Positions 1 through 10,852 of a stretch of 64,000 nt of DNA are shown piece after piece; position 1 is the stretch's first letter, and every line of letters begins with the position of its first letter. The stretch lies in NCBI GenBank assembly GCA_946406115.1, contig OX291541.1:20243908-20307907 (forward strand), given 5' to 3'. The DNA comes from Apoda limacodes (Eukaryota > Arthropoda > Insecta > Lepidoptera > Limacodidae). The position numbers and the translations under genes were made by a program. Below the pieces are notes generated by a model. The model was given only the letters and a program-made list of their open reading frames with translations. It had not been told where the DNA came from and did no database searches.

Positions 1-369
1 ATATTGATTTTTTCCATTTTAAAAAGTGTCACTTGGCGTTGGTCAGCATCTTAAGAGCTTGTATTGTATAAAGATTATCTGTACTTCCAGATATTCCTGT
101 CAATCGGATTACTCCTTTGCTCCGTTACGAGCTGAACAAATAGTGCCCCACGGTATCAGTCACAGAAAAATCTTTTTCAGTGGCAAGTCTCGATAGGTAA
201 AAAAATATCCTGTGATCTTTCATTTTCGCCAATTATCCCTGTACCACAAATCAGGTGATCTGAATGGTCCGTCATACAAGGTGGCTCTAGCATTTTATAT
301 ATTAGCTAGTTTATTAGGATTGCTTGTATGCTAAATTTATCCCAAGTAATTCTCTCTGTCCTTCTGCAG
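1..369. other. AT-rich stretch, no gene seen
   Basis: No recognisable coding or repeat signal was found. It would be intronic if the TRPM gene (exon at 5297-5379, minus strand) continues off the left edge. Its last 20 bases are a strong polypyrimidine tract ending in CAG, discussed under the next entry. Confidence 0.4.
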
Positions 370-536
370 GAATACTGTCTCAATGTAAAGAAGATTTATG
401 GTGCATAAGCTGTGCTTTGGAAAACAGATATATTACCAAAGACCACATCACACTGTTCTGGGAAATTTACAACGACACAATGAGACCAATAACAAGAAAA
501 TTAAAAGACGTGATTATAATATTTTATACACTATGA
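370..536 (+). CDS. Possible 3'-terminal coding exon, unknown protein
   Basis: I do not recognise this sequence. A clean polypyrimidine tract ending in ttctgcag (positions 350-369) looks like a strong splice acceptor. The open frame that follows starts with a split codon (GA, then ATA CTG TCT CAA) and runs to a TGA at 534-536, giving about 54 residues. The peptide contains CKEDLWCISC (two Cys four residues apart plus an earlier one) and a charged helix-like end with FWEIYNDTMRPITRKLKD. No polyadenylation signal was seen just after the stop, and no partner exon was identified upstream. If the TRPM gene on the other strand spans this region, this would be a nested gene, a pseudo-exon or a transposon remnant. 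Chance remains a real possibility. Confidence 0.22.
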
Positions 537-2639
537 TATAAATCTTGACACAAACACGCACATATACACGCATACACACACATTCCGACGGACATTGTAT
601 AGGTATCTGAAGGTTCCCACACGAAGCCTGGCAACAAATACTAATCATTTAAATTACCATCACTTCGGCACCTAGCCTATGGCAAGAAGTGTCAGAAAAC
701 TTCACGGTAGATCACTGTAGAACTGTAACTAATCGGCCATGCTGGTAGAGGAAACAAAAATCCCTGATTAATAGGTACTAAAAGGTGCCTTCTATTGACG
801 GCATTGAGGCTATGACATCGCATAGGCATTGAAATCGTTCAGTTCACCAAATGTAAACAAACAATATGACCGTTCACTATTTTGACAGCGCATCCACTGC
901 TTTATCTCCCGAGCATGTGCAGCCAACACGCTGAATGCGGTCCGGATGTGACGTCATAGCGCATTCATTTTTGGTCAACAGAACGATCGAATGGTCGCAT
1001 AGACAGCATTGAGGGCATTTAATGCGAATAATGCTTGTCAACAAAACGCCCATTAAATTTAAAGGTATAACCAACTACAGCTTCAGAGGAAATATAAGAC
1101 CCAAACGAATACACACAGGTATTTAGAAACACAATTCCTGTCGTTGTAAGACCCGGACCAAGGCACAGAAGAGCGATAGGGACAACTGCGCCTCGGACTA
1201 ATTAGGTACAATCACAATCATCAAAATCAATGTTTTGTATTCCCCACTCTCCTCCCCACCGTATTGTATAATAATTACTTATCCTGAATCCCAATTAATG
1301 AATCACTAACATGAATGTTTTGTTTTCTTACAAATTATTTTTCACATTCGTTGAGCACGTCTAAAAATGCCATAAAAACGAGGCAATTTTTAGAATTTTG
1401 CAGGGTCCCAGTTATTTATAGGAATGGCATTTAAAAAAAGCAAAACACACAGACAGATAGTGGCTATGTATGTATATGTATCTCGTATCTAATGCCAAAA
1501 TATAGGGAGAAAACAGGGGAATACGTTTGTATGGGGAAATGCAGCCTGATTTCCTCTTAAGAAGCCTTACAATTATTTCATTTAGTCGGCCATCGAAGGC
1601 GTATAGTGAGGTGAGGTTAGCGAATTTAATTAAAAACATTACACTTGTTTCACACAGCCATGGTTTTTTAAAAGTGAATAATTGTTTCAGGATAAAAAAG
1701 ATATTCGTAATGGTGATAGCCAGACAGATAGCGGACGAGAATACCAGGATGATTATATAATTTAAGACGAATCTAATACACTTCTTTTCCATACCAACTG
1801 AATTAAATAAAATATCTATAATTTAAATATATCGCTATTAAAAACGAATTTTTACTATATAACATCGTTATTTAGCATAGGCTCAAAAAAAAATGCCTTT
1901 GAATTTATTGCCGAAGACTGGTATTTCATAAATGTATATGTATTTGCATTTTGCGTCTATGAAAAATATATTGTAATGACGCAATTTAAGAAGCAAAATA
2001 TTAATAGTTAAATTTGTATGGAATTATAAAAAGTTGCGATAAAAGAAAATTCAAACCAAAAAGTGGTGAGAAATCTAAAGTCAACTTAAATAAATCGGAT
2101 TGCTTTTTTTATAATACTGTACTTTTTATTTTTAAATTAAAAAATCAAATCTAGTTTAATACTTGAGTATTTACAGCAACTCTTTTATAAAGTATGTTCT
2201 TATAAAAACACGAGCAATGGGTAAAACATACTGAAAAGTGAGGTGGTGGGACACGCTTTCGCTAGATGGTGCTCATTGGTAAATAAATTCCCACTCATTT
2301 GCTGTGCATTTTTTTTTTACATAATTAAACAAGGTGTGACAGTGATGAGTGTCTCGTAGAGGATATGTTTCTACAATAACTCCTAGACGTAAAAATACGC
2401 CTAAATGTTTCCAGGAAAGGCTCGAACTACCGTGCCTCCAGATAGAAAATCTATAACAGTAATTTACTAGCTATGCAAAAAATTAATTTCCTTCTACTAG
2501 TTGATAAGGAGTTATTGTTAAAAAATAGAAAGAGAATAAAACGAATACAGCAACTTTTTAGTAAAAAGTATGCAAAGGTTATTCGATCATAAAAACTGGC
2601 AGAAAGCTGCACATTTGGGTAGGACGCAGCCTTAAGTAA
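537..2639. other. No gene; degraded non-coding DNA
   Basis: It holds a short CA-rich run (about 550-590). Overlapping, unrecognised open frames lie on both strands at 1412-1792. A tRNA-like scrap on the minus strand near 2405-2440 (ggctcgaact context) may be an old SINE. Nothing here has convincing splice sites plus coding signal. Confidence 0.4.
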
Positions 2640-3150
2640 GCTCTGCTTTCTACCTCACGAGATTGTACTGGGTTTGTATCTAGTTCCTTTACTCAGGCTG
2701 CAGGACTCTGGAACGCACTCCCTAAAGATATTCGTCAGGCCCAAAGTAAGATCATTTAAAAAAAAACAGGATAAGGAATATTATCTCAGGCAGTTGGAGT
2801 GAACTTCTTCTTATATTCTTTTTCTATTATATTTTTTGTGACTTCTTATGTGTAAGTATGAGTCTATGTATAACATATCTTGTTTTGTTTATAATGTTGA
2901 TATAAATATTCAATCATATATTTAAACTAAAGTATACGTTAGTATGTATATATTTATAATATCACCATATTTATTATACAAGACACTAATATTGTGCAAA
3001 CCATTTAAGTACTTGTTTATTTCTCTTTTTTTACTAAATTACCGCCGTTAAATTACCTGCTTGGCTCCATGGTTGGCTGGTAGAGAATGCCGAATGTTAT
3101 TAAGTCCACCATTGTTCACATGTTTGTGCAGTAATTTTAAATAAATAAAA
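2640..3150 (+). mobile_element. 3' end of a non-LTR retrotransposon (CR1/Jockey-like)
   Basis: Positions 2648-2760 translate to a degraded C-terminus containing the segments DCTGFVSSSFTQAAGLWNAL and PKDIRQAQSK. This is the same block as the better-preserved copy at 28700-29140. The long 3' untranslated part carries ggttggctggtagagaatgc (about 3072-3091) and ends in an (ATAA)n tail near 3140-3150, matching the other copy's 3' end. The reading frame is interrupted shortly after the RQAQSK motif. This is a 5'-truncated, inactive LINE relic. Confidence 0.7.
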
Positions 3151-3508
3151 TATAGTAGCTTACGTCTGAGTCGCACTTGACATTTGCGTTGTATTAAAAT
3201 AAATTAGTTCAAGGGAGGTACAGTTAACTTAATTTTGGCGCCATAATTTGTTTATATTGTAATTTGAATGAGATAAAGAGAAACCTTTTAGCAAAATGGA
3301 TGTTCACTAGCTTTTCAATGTAACAGTGTGATAATGCCATCTTCTAAATCCTTTAAAGGCAGTTCAGTTACTCAGACGCACAAAAGCGCACAGGGAATTT
3401 AGTAATAAAATGTGTAAGAAATCGTATAAGAGAAAAACAGGCTTTAAATTTGATAAATGAATTGGCTATGAAACACAATGTGTTTTTGGGTGTTGGGTGA
3501 CGGCACGT

Positions 3509-3886
3509 TTTTAGGGTTCCGTACTCGAGGTAAAACGAGACCTTATTACTAAGACTTCGCTGTCCGTCCGTCTGTCCGCCTGTCACCAGACTGTGTCTCA
3601 TGAACCGTGATAGTTAGACAGTTAAAATTTTGACAGATGATGTAATTCTGTTGCCGCTATAACAACAAATACTAAAACACAGAATGAAATAATTTATCCA
3701 TACAATAAACGTGATTTTATTGCTCGTTTTTACTCGATATTGATAATATTCACTTTAAAATAAATAAATAAATTAAAATAAAACAAAAATTTAAGGGGGG
3801 TGATTTTTTTTTTTTTGCTTTTTTCATAGATAATGGTACGGAACCCTTCGTGTGTGAGTCCGACTCGCACTTGGCTAGTTTTTTTC
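3509..3886 (-). repeat. Dispersed repeat, GTTCCGTACC family
   Basis: Read on the minus strand it starts ggccaagtgcgagtcggactc-like, continues with a ttccgtaccatt block, and ends with a run of tccgtctgtccgcc-type sequence and gtacggaaccct. The gtacggaaccct motif recurs inverted at both ends, giving a loose terminal inverted repeat. A longer copy lies at 52478-52926 on the plus strand. No open frame of its own was seen. I recall this as a very common lepidopteran repeat; its class is not resolved here. Confidence 0.7.
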
Positions 3887-5296
3887 CAGGGTATGTCATA
3901 GCTTTAAGTGGATTTCTCTTTACCATTGTTATTTACCAAAGAATTAAGAGTTTTTCGAAGGGTGTACGCTGAAACCTCTAGTGCGCTAATCTAACTTTCA
4001 CTTAGCCGGTTTTTCAGAGTTCCGTAGCCAAGTGGCAAAGACGGAACTCTTATAAATTCGTCATGTCCTCCCTTCCGTATGTGTCAAACTTATGATTCCG
4101 CTTTCTTTGGGATGAAATTCTACAGAGATGTGTCTTTTGTGATCCGCCATACAATATCTGTATATTATGGCAGTTGAGAATCATTTTTTCAGGGCTAACT
4201 TAGTGTGTGTTACGATACGCCATTATATAATCGGATTAGGGAACTCCTGTAATGATATTTGTACTTGTAAATAAATAAATCTATGTATATACCGACTATA
4301 TTAGTTCACATTTTTCTGACTGTCGGTGGGGAACAAACGGTGATTTCTGAGTGATAGCTTGACCGATACAATCCTGATCCAAAATAACAACTTAAGATTT
4401 AAATAGTTTCAAAAACTCAGGCAAGTGTGGGTCGAACTCACGCAAGTAGTTTTCGCTACCACTACGTTATTTATAAGCAGCCTGTAACAAAGAGCGCGGT
4501 GCTCGCAGGAACTATATACCTTAATTCAATAGCGCCACCTGGTTTTTTTTTTACCTAGTATGTTCCTATGTTCTGTATGTGCGTAGTATGTTTTGCATTA
4601 TTCTAGCTAAATGGTGCCTTAGTTTTTTAAGCCTCTATACTTTTAATTTGAGCGTGATCCCAACTCTCTTTTGGCTGTTACTTAATTATTTATTTGTTGT
4701 TATATGTAACACCCTGCTCTACAATCACTGCATGTTATAAACTCATATGTTCACTGGCGACCCACAGACTATATGATTACTTACATAAACAACGATATTT
4801 CATAAACTAGACAAGATATCTTCATGGAACAAAAGTTTATATTAAAAAGGTATTTTTTTTTACACATAAATAATTGAATACGGTTCAGTTATTCCTTTGA
4901 CTTCATAGAGCTTTCATAAGTTGTTTAAGAAATATTGTCGTCTTTGTAAGTGCCTTTAGAACAAAAATATAGAAAACATATTTCTTGAATGTAGACCCCT
5001 GTTAAATTTTAACCTTTTGTTTTTTTTTTATTATTTCATTTAAGAAATCCGACTAATTTTACGAATTTTTCAGCCTTCTACTTACTTTGTTTAAACCCTG
5101 TTAAGTTTAGACGGACGAAAGACAGACAGACAGCGTGGACTTAATAATAGGGCTCCGTTGGCACCCTTTGAGTAAGGAACCCTAAAGTAAGTTTCGAAGT
5201 AAAAAAAAAAGACTTATGTGGCAAAGATCTACCATACTGCCAAATCTTTAATGGATACAATTATTATAGACCGTATAATAATAGGTAAGTACTCAC
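3887..5296. other. Intronic or intergenic DNA with repeat scraps
   Basis: It contains a truncated gttccgtagcc-type repeat piece at about 4012-4200. A minus-strand tRNA-like SINE scrap lies near 4425-4460 (gtcgaactcacgc). A truncated 3' end of the GTTCCGTACC family is at 5105-5187, with a GACA-rich run. No TRPM exon was found here even though this is the expected direction. Confidence 0.45.
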
Positions 5297-5379
5297 ACAT
5301 GCTCATCCTTTACACTGGGCACAAAGTATTTACACTCCCTCTTCTGGAACGTGCTCTCGATCCAGCTCCGTGTGGTTTT
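5297..5379 (-). CDS. TRPM-family cation channel, N-terminal coding exon (partial gene)
   Basis: On the minus strand a pyrimidine-rich tract ending in TTTCAG precedes the exon, and a GTGAGT donor follows directly after position 5297. The 83-nt exon begins in phase 0, ends in phase 2 and translates to KTTR followed by SWIESTFQKRECKYFVPSVK and DEH. In animal TRPM channels the first conserved block of the cytoplasmic N-terminal homology region has exactly this SWIEST..KREC..(F/I)(I/V)P..KD pattern. TRPM proteins are tetrameric, Ca/Mg/Zn-permeable plasma-membrane channels; insects usually have one gene. Only this exon could be found. The CCCG-rich following exon is expected left of the window. The initiating exon must lie at higher coordinates. 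Confidence 0.8.
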
Positions 5380-6204
5380 CTGAAATAAACAAAACAACGA
5401 GCTCAGTTCCAACACTCCTGACTCCTGGCGTATTCAATACATATTTTATTTGCGGAGGGCCTTTGTGCCCGACGCCGCGTTGAATAAGAGAAATGTGTAT
5501 CTGTAACCCTTATTATGTATGCCACTGTATTTGATCCAAATGTAGATTGTGATGTGGATTTGTTATGTAGATGTCTAGCTGGCTTCGTTTTTATCCAAAT
5601 ATACCTATCTATATACAAATACTATGGTGGCAAACAACAAGACGGTTCGCCTGATGGTAAGCGGTCATCGTGGTCTGTGAACTGTGCGTAACCATAAAAG
5701 TTATTTATCGGGCCTTATGAAATGTAAATGGGTGCTGCCGAATAATAAGGTCCTGAACCACGAATTCTCAAGTATTAGGTAGCATAGAAATTAGATAATT
5801 TTGCAAACATATCGTTATGTGCCTATTTTGCAACAGTAACGTAAGGAGGACTATATATCACGTGCAGTAGCTTTTTAAAAGAGAGAGCAAAAAGGTCATG
5901 TAAAATATGGAAATTTCTACGAGGATATGGTTATTTTTACAAAGAAAACAATAAAAATTGATAAAAAGAAAGAAAAAGAACGACTTATTTCAGCACTTTT
6001 TAAAAACATCCCCTAAGGTGGTAAAATATACTCACGCGACTCACGACGAGTTTAAAAAGCTTCTATTGTATGGGCATGGAAAAGTAAAATTGCGCGGTCA
6101 ACATCACGGGGAATGAACTAGCTATTAATATGAATCGATGATAATGAACCCATAAAATACAAGAAAATAAGGATAGATATGTCCCTAGTATTAATTAGAA
6201 TTGT
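5380..6204. other. TRPM upstream intron; repeat scraps
   Basis: Positions 5626-5700 carry a diverged ggtggcaaacaa / cgcctgatggtaagcggtca repeat. The rest is AT-rich with no further exon recognised. Confidence 0.45.
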
Positions 6205-6692
6205 ACTTTTTTTTCGTAGGCAAATGGCAAAAAACGGAACCCTTATTGATTCGTCTTGTCTGTCTCTCCGTCCGTATGTCACAGCCACTTTTTTCCGAAA
6301 CTATAAGAACTATACTCTTGAAACTTGGTAAGAAGATGTATTCTGTTAACCGCATTAAGATTTTTACATAAAAATAGAAAAAAGAAAACAATAATAGTTT
6401 GCGCGAGAGACACTTCCAAAATGGTAAAATGTCCCCCCCCCCCTGTAACTTCTAAAATAAGAGAATGATAAAACTAAAAAAAATATATGATGTACATTAA
6501 CCATTACCATGTAATCTTCCACCGAAAATTGGTTTGAATTAAATCTAGTGATAAGTTTTTTTTTTAATACGTCATAAATCGTAAACCGCAATTTACCTTT
6601 CATTCAATCAACGCAAATATAAAAATAAAAAAAAAACATTTATTTTTATAGATACATATACATATTCGTCCAACTCGCACTTGACCGATTTA
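6205..6692 (-). repeat. Long dispersed repeat, relative of the GTTCCGTACC family
   Basis: It begins with ggcaaatggcaaaaaacgga and ends (about 6670-6692) with caactcgcacttgaccgatt, the complement of the family's usual start. A C homopolymer (6431-6441) sits inside. Open frames in it on the minus strand are coincidental. Related truncated pieces occur at 4012-4200, 47926-48000 and 53058-53270. Confidence 0.6.
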
Positions 6693-7267
6693 ATTAGACA
6701 AAAGCAAGAAGTAACTTTGACATCTATACTTATCTAGACCATGTCTAGACATTAAACCACAGAGTAAATTGAATAAATTAAACTTTCAAATATAAAAGAA
6801 ACAAATTACCTCCAAATGAAATTACCTTTGACCTTGAATGAAAAATTTTCATACAGGGGAACTTTCAAATTTTATTTTTAATCATATTGTAAACAATCTT
6901 TCTGATTTTCAGCTAGGTGGGAATTTAGGTAGCTTCGAATGTCTAAATTGACCGGACTTATTATCCCAAGTCCTTAAAACCAATACAATACAATATTAGG
7001 GTTGTAATTTGTTTGCCTAGTTAATATTCGACCCTCACCGATGTTATTCAGCCATTAAAATCGGGGATAATCGATAAACTTATTTGCGTGGAAATACCAA
7101 GCTTCTGTTTTTATTTTTAAATAGCTTATTGCTGAATGTAAATCTTTATTAAAATAAAACCTTTTACAGGAAATGTTATAATGTACCACACTTAACAATA
7201 TAATTAATGATATAATAATGTATTACTTACTTTAATTTATAAATAGGAGAAATAAAAAATAAAAATA
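6693..7267. other. AT-rich, nothing recognised
   Basis: No coding or structured signal stands out in this stretch. Confidence 0.4.
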
Positions 7268-7695
7268 AAAACGGCCAAGTGAGAACTTATTATTTTTAGA
7301 TAGTTCTTCCATCATGCAATCAAGTGTTACAGGTTAGTGCCTCAATTATCAGTGTTTGGATTTTTTCCTATATTTGTGAGGCGATGTGATCTTGCTTCTT
7401 GTCAATTTTCATGATCCTAGATTGACGGAAAGTATTTTTTGATTTATTTGTGAATGCCAAAATATGCGAAAAAAAGGCCGTATTTCAGCCGTATTTTTTA
7501 TTGTGTTACCTAAGTAGCTTGATTTTTTTGCAGCTTCAAGGAACCGTAAGCCTAAGTATTTGATATTATTTTTTACTTGATACCTCCACGCGTTCTTAAG
7601 TAAAAGGGTCTTGACAGACAGACAGACAGTAAGTCAGAACGACAACAAAGTGACCTATAAGGGTTCCCTTTTCCTTTCGAGGTACGGAACCCTAA
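7268..7695 (+). repeat. Dispersed repeat, single-unit copy of the 312-bp family
   Basis: It starts cggccaagtgag and ends with gaggtacggaaccctaa. It contains the diagnostic order tcttccatcat, tcatgatcctag, ggaaccgtaagcc, gatacctccacgcgttctta, a run of GACA and then gggttccc. The copies at 32706-33709 (triplicated) and 57838-58311 share this order. Confidence 0.7.
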
Positions 7696-8433
7696 ACACA
7701 AAGGTAAGTATTTCAATTAAGTATTCTTCAATCATATAATAAACAAATATATGTAATTAAATATATTTTCGTTCAAGCGATAAATTTTTGATTTGATATA
7801 CCTATCTCTTATAGTTTACTTTTACTCTTACCCTTATAGTCTCTAAAGTGTTTTTTTTTCCAACTTGATTCAACGTTATCATTACCTGCTGCTTATTTTA
7901 TACGTTACTTTGTATAACAAGACTAGCTGACCTCACAGACTTTCTTCCACCCTTAACGTTACTTATGTACTGTGGCTTTATCCCTCGTCGCAACACTAGC
8001 CCGCCATGTTTTTTTTTGCTTGGCTCCTAAGGGCTGTAGCGTGATGTTAAATAACTTATAAAGTTTCTAAAGAATCGAGCTTTTAAATGCAAGAAGATTT
8101 TTTGAAATCCGACCAGTACCTACTTCCAGAGACTATATCATGGACGTTCAGACAAAATACAAACTTTTTACTTTCATTTTATTAGTATATCCTATTATAT
8201 AAGTATAACCTGGTCAGATATAATAGCGATGAATGAAAAAACATGTAAATCGGATAAGTATAGTTTCGCGTGAAAAGAACATAAACAAACAGACGGAGAG
8301 GGACGTTAATTTTATAACAAGTAAGTACATTATAGCTCTATGAATATAGATAAATCTATATATACCTAAAACTATAAAAAAATTAATTATATTCTATCTA
8401 CCGACTAGAAACATAATACTAAGATCAAAATTG
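7696..8433. other. AT-rich; weak repeat similarity
   Basis: Around 8085-8190 there is weak similarity to the RTE-tail-like repeats (ttttgaaatccgaccagtac, attttattagtatat). No gene is seen. Confidence 0.35.
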
Positions 8434-8532
8434 AATAAAACAACCTTTCAAAATAAAAAGAATTAAGTATGTTTTTTCTAAATAATTAAGCAAAAAAACA
8501 TAACTCTTTTTATTTTGAAAGGTTGTTTTATT
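8434..8532. repeat. 99-bp near-perfect hairpin (fold-back)
   Basis: Both arms read aataaaacaacctttcaaaa then taaaaagaattaagtatg (left) or its near-identical inverse (right), about 42 bp per arm. They are separated by a loop of under 20 bp rich in A and T. It is probably a short MITE or remnant of a fold-back element. Confidence 0.75.
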
Positions 8533-9480
8533 AAAACCCTCTCCAGCAAAGGTTTAATCCACTGAAAAATAACTAAATTTAAGATACGGCCTGAAATCTG
8601 AAGCCGCCTCGTAAATCTCGTTAGAAGCTGTTACAGAAAACAAAATGACTCTCCCAAAATTGAAGTCTAGGCGTTAAAAGATTATTCATATCGGATTAAC
8701 GGCTACAATAAGACTTTTTAGATTTGTCTTTTGTTGGTAGCAACAGTTAAAAGTAAAAACAGTTAAAAATTAAATTAAATGTGTATATTTTTAGTCCGTA
8801 GTAGTAGTATAGTATTCGTAGTTCCGACAAAGCTCTATTATTAAGCCTCTGTCTGTCTTTTTGTGTGTCCGCCAACCTTTAATGGGCTTTACTTTACTTT
8901 AAGACCGAGGTAGGTCCCTGAAATTCTCACAGTAAGTATATGTAAATAAGGCGGATTTTCCAAGCAATTATTAAACAATGCAAAAAGTAAGAATTTTAGG
9001 GGTTAGGTAAAATTTTTACCATCACCTACCATCATACAAGTTTTTGTTGGTTTTCCTCTGTCGTGAAAACGGTAATACTTATCTACATACAAGCTTTAAG
9101 CTTCAAACGATAAGTGTAAGCTCTGTGGTGAAACGAAACTGTCAGTTAGTGCATCCGACTCGGACTAGGCTGATTTTTTTTTGTAGTTATAAAGATTGTG
9201 TAACGGCTAGTTTTCATACAAAATGCAATAATGATTCTACCCTTCTTATCTATCCTAATCCTAGTCAGATTTTTAAGATTCTTATAAAAATTTAGATGAA
9301 CACTGAACAAAGTAAATAATTTGCAAATTTAATATTTTCATATTTGCCATCTCGAGATTATCGTTTATGTATAGAGTGGAAAACATTATTTAGTTGCATT
9401 TCATAAAACGATTCAAATTTACATTTATTTAGTACAGAAAATAGGAAAACCTAAACCTAAGGGCATCTGCATGTTTGCAA
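8533..9480. other. No gene recognised
   Basis: AT-rich DNA with a short similarity to ctctgtctgtcttt-type repeat ends near 8840-8870. The plus-strand open frame at 9044-9295 shows no recognisable domain. Confidence 0.4.
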
Positions 9481-9835
9481 TCCATACTAATATTTTAAAT
9501 GCGAAAGTAACTCTATCTGTCTGTTACTTCTTCACGCTTGAACCGATTAATATTAAATTTGGCGTGGAGGTAGTTTGATTCCTAGGAAAGGTCATAGACT
9601 ACTTAAAAACGCCAAGCGTGAGTCGGTTTTTCTCTTCTATAATTGAGGAGTTGCCGTTAAAATCCTACACCGATAACCGAATTTAGGGCGCGTGGAACTG
9701 CGAGCCAATTTGGCATGGAGATAGTTCGAGTCCCGGGGAAGGACATAGGCTATTTGATAACGTTTTTTTCTATAATTGAGGATATACAGATAAAAAAATT
9801 TAGGGTGGATAAAACAGTGGGCAAAAGCTAATGAA
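9481..9835 (-). repeat. RTE-like LINE/SINE 3' tail, antisense, partly duplicated
   Basis: Read on the minus strand it contains agcttttgcccactg, cctatgtccttccccgggac, a ccaaatttaat block and ends in ctttcgcatttaaaatatta. Two partial units follow each other: the ttctataattgagga motif appears at about 9635 and again at about 9769. Similar tails lie at 15990-16215, 30250-30502, 61540-61620 and 63413-63679. I recall such tails from lepidopteran RTE retrotransposons. Confidence 0.6.
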
Positions 9836-10420
9836 ATATAAAATGGAAGTTCAATTGGTGGTTGGAAGAAGTACGTCATTTTTGAAGCTAAATGAATAAA
9901 TCTAGGTAAAAACATTAGGTTAAAAATACGGACGTGTTTTACCGCTTTTGGAAAATCATCTTCTAGAGATTATTTATAAACAAAATATTAATCTATCCTA
10001 CTCCATAAAATGTACCTATTGTTATGTAATCTAGCTATTTTTTGCTTTTTATGTAATATGCCTATGTGTGTAGATATGCATATACGTTATGTTAGTATAA
10101 AATTGTAGGTGTTTGTGTGTATAATATATTAAAGTTTATATACATCTAAAAGTGTTTATTAATGTAACTTTCACCCAAAGGCAGCCCGGCAGAGATCGCT
10201 TTTAAGCGATAAGGCAGCTTTAGAGTATGCTGTTCGATAAAATGTGCGACTTAAGTTATTCCCAATGTATGCAATAAAAAATAAATCATTCTATCTATAT
10301 AAATGCTTAAAAAAATGTTTTCGACCTTTAGGATAAATTAAGATTGTCGTGTTTCACGGTTTTAGAAAAACCGTAGAATGTAAAACATTTTTTTTTTTAA
10401 ATCCTGCGGACGAACTTTCT
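9836..10420. other. No gene recognised
   Basis: AT-rich DNA. A piece around 10180-10230 (gcagcccggcagagatcgct) resembles the ends of common non-LTR retroposons but is too short to classify. Confidence 0.35.
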
Positions 10421-10620
10421 TTTTGACGTGACAACGTCTTATAAATTGGTTTGCCGGGTGACACTTCAAGAAACTGCGTTACGCTCCGCTCACGTTATGC
10501 GCTCACAATGAGAGCGAGTGAGAGGCACGCGCCCGCCTAAGAGCGAGAGAGACAGACATAAAATCATTGTCACGTAAAACTTTCGCCCGTATACCGACTT
10601 TACAGGCAACCAGTTTTTTT
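10421..10620. repeat. 200-bp repeat, copy 1 (apparently identical to 47655-47856)
   Basis: It runs from gacgtgacaacgtcttataa through a CpG-rich core (cgttacgctccgctcacgtt, gagagcgagtgagaggcacg) to ccgactttacaggcaaccag and a run of T. By eye the 189 bp from 10425 to 10613 match 47659-47847 without any difference. If read on the other strand it starts with an A run. No target duplication was visible. Confidence 0.85.
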
Positions 10621-10625
10621 ATTAG

Positions 10626-10740
10626 CACGAAGGTGGCAAACGGGCTTACGGTCCGCTTGATGGTAAGCGGTCACCGTAGCCTATGTACGCTTATAAGCTT
10701 AACTCGCGGCAATAAGCTACTAAAATATAACAATGGGCTA
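10626..10740 (+). repeat. ggtggcaaac family repeat, copy
   Basis: It has cgaaggtggcaaacgggctt, tggtaagcggtcaccgtagc and ctatgtacgcttataag. It directly abuts the preceding 200-bp repeat, so one inserted next to or into the other. Confidence 0.7.
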
Positions 10741-10852
10741 AGTGAGGGAGTATGTTAATTAATTGAGTGCAGTGACGTGTAATTTACTTTAAGGAACTAC
10801 CTAACGTCTGTTTGACAAGTAACTTGTGGTAACATAAGGGCCTAGCACGAGT

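Noticed and set aside
945..952. Perfect TGACGTCA words here, at 14545-14552 and 53906-53913, as CREB-type regulatory sites
   Set aside because: Three eight-base matches in 64 kb with no nearby promoter are not evidence of function.
1412..1792. Overlapping long open frames on both strands, one hydrophobic
   Set aside because: Shared DNA on both strands, no recognisable domain and no splice or start context; treated as coincidental.
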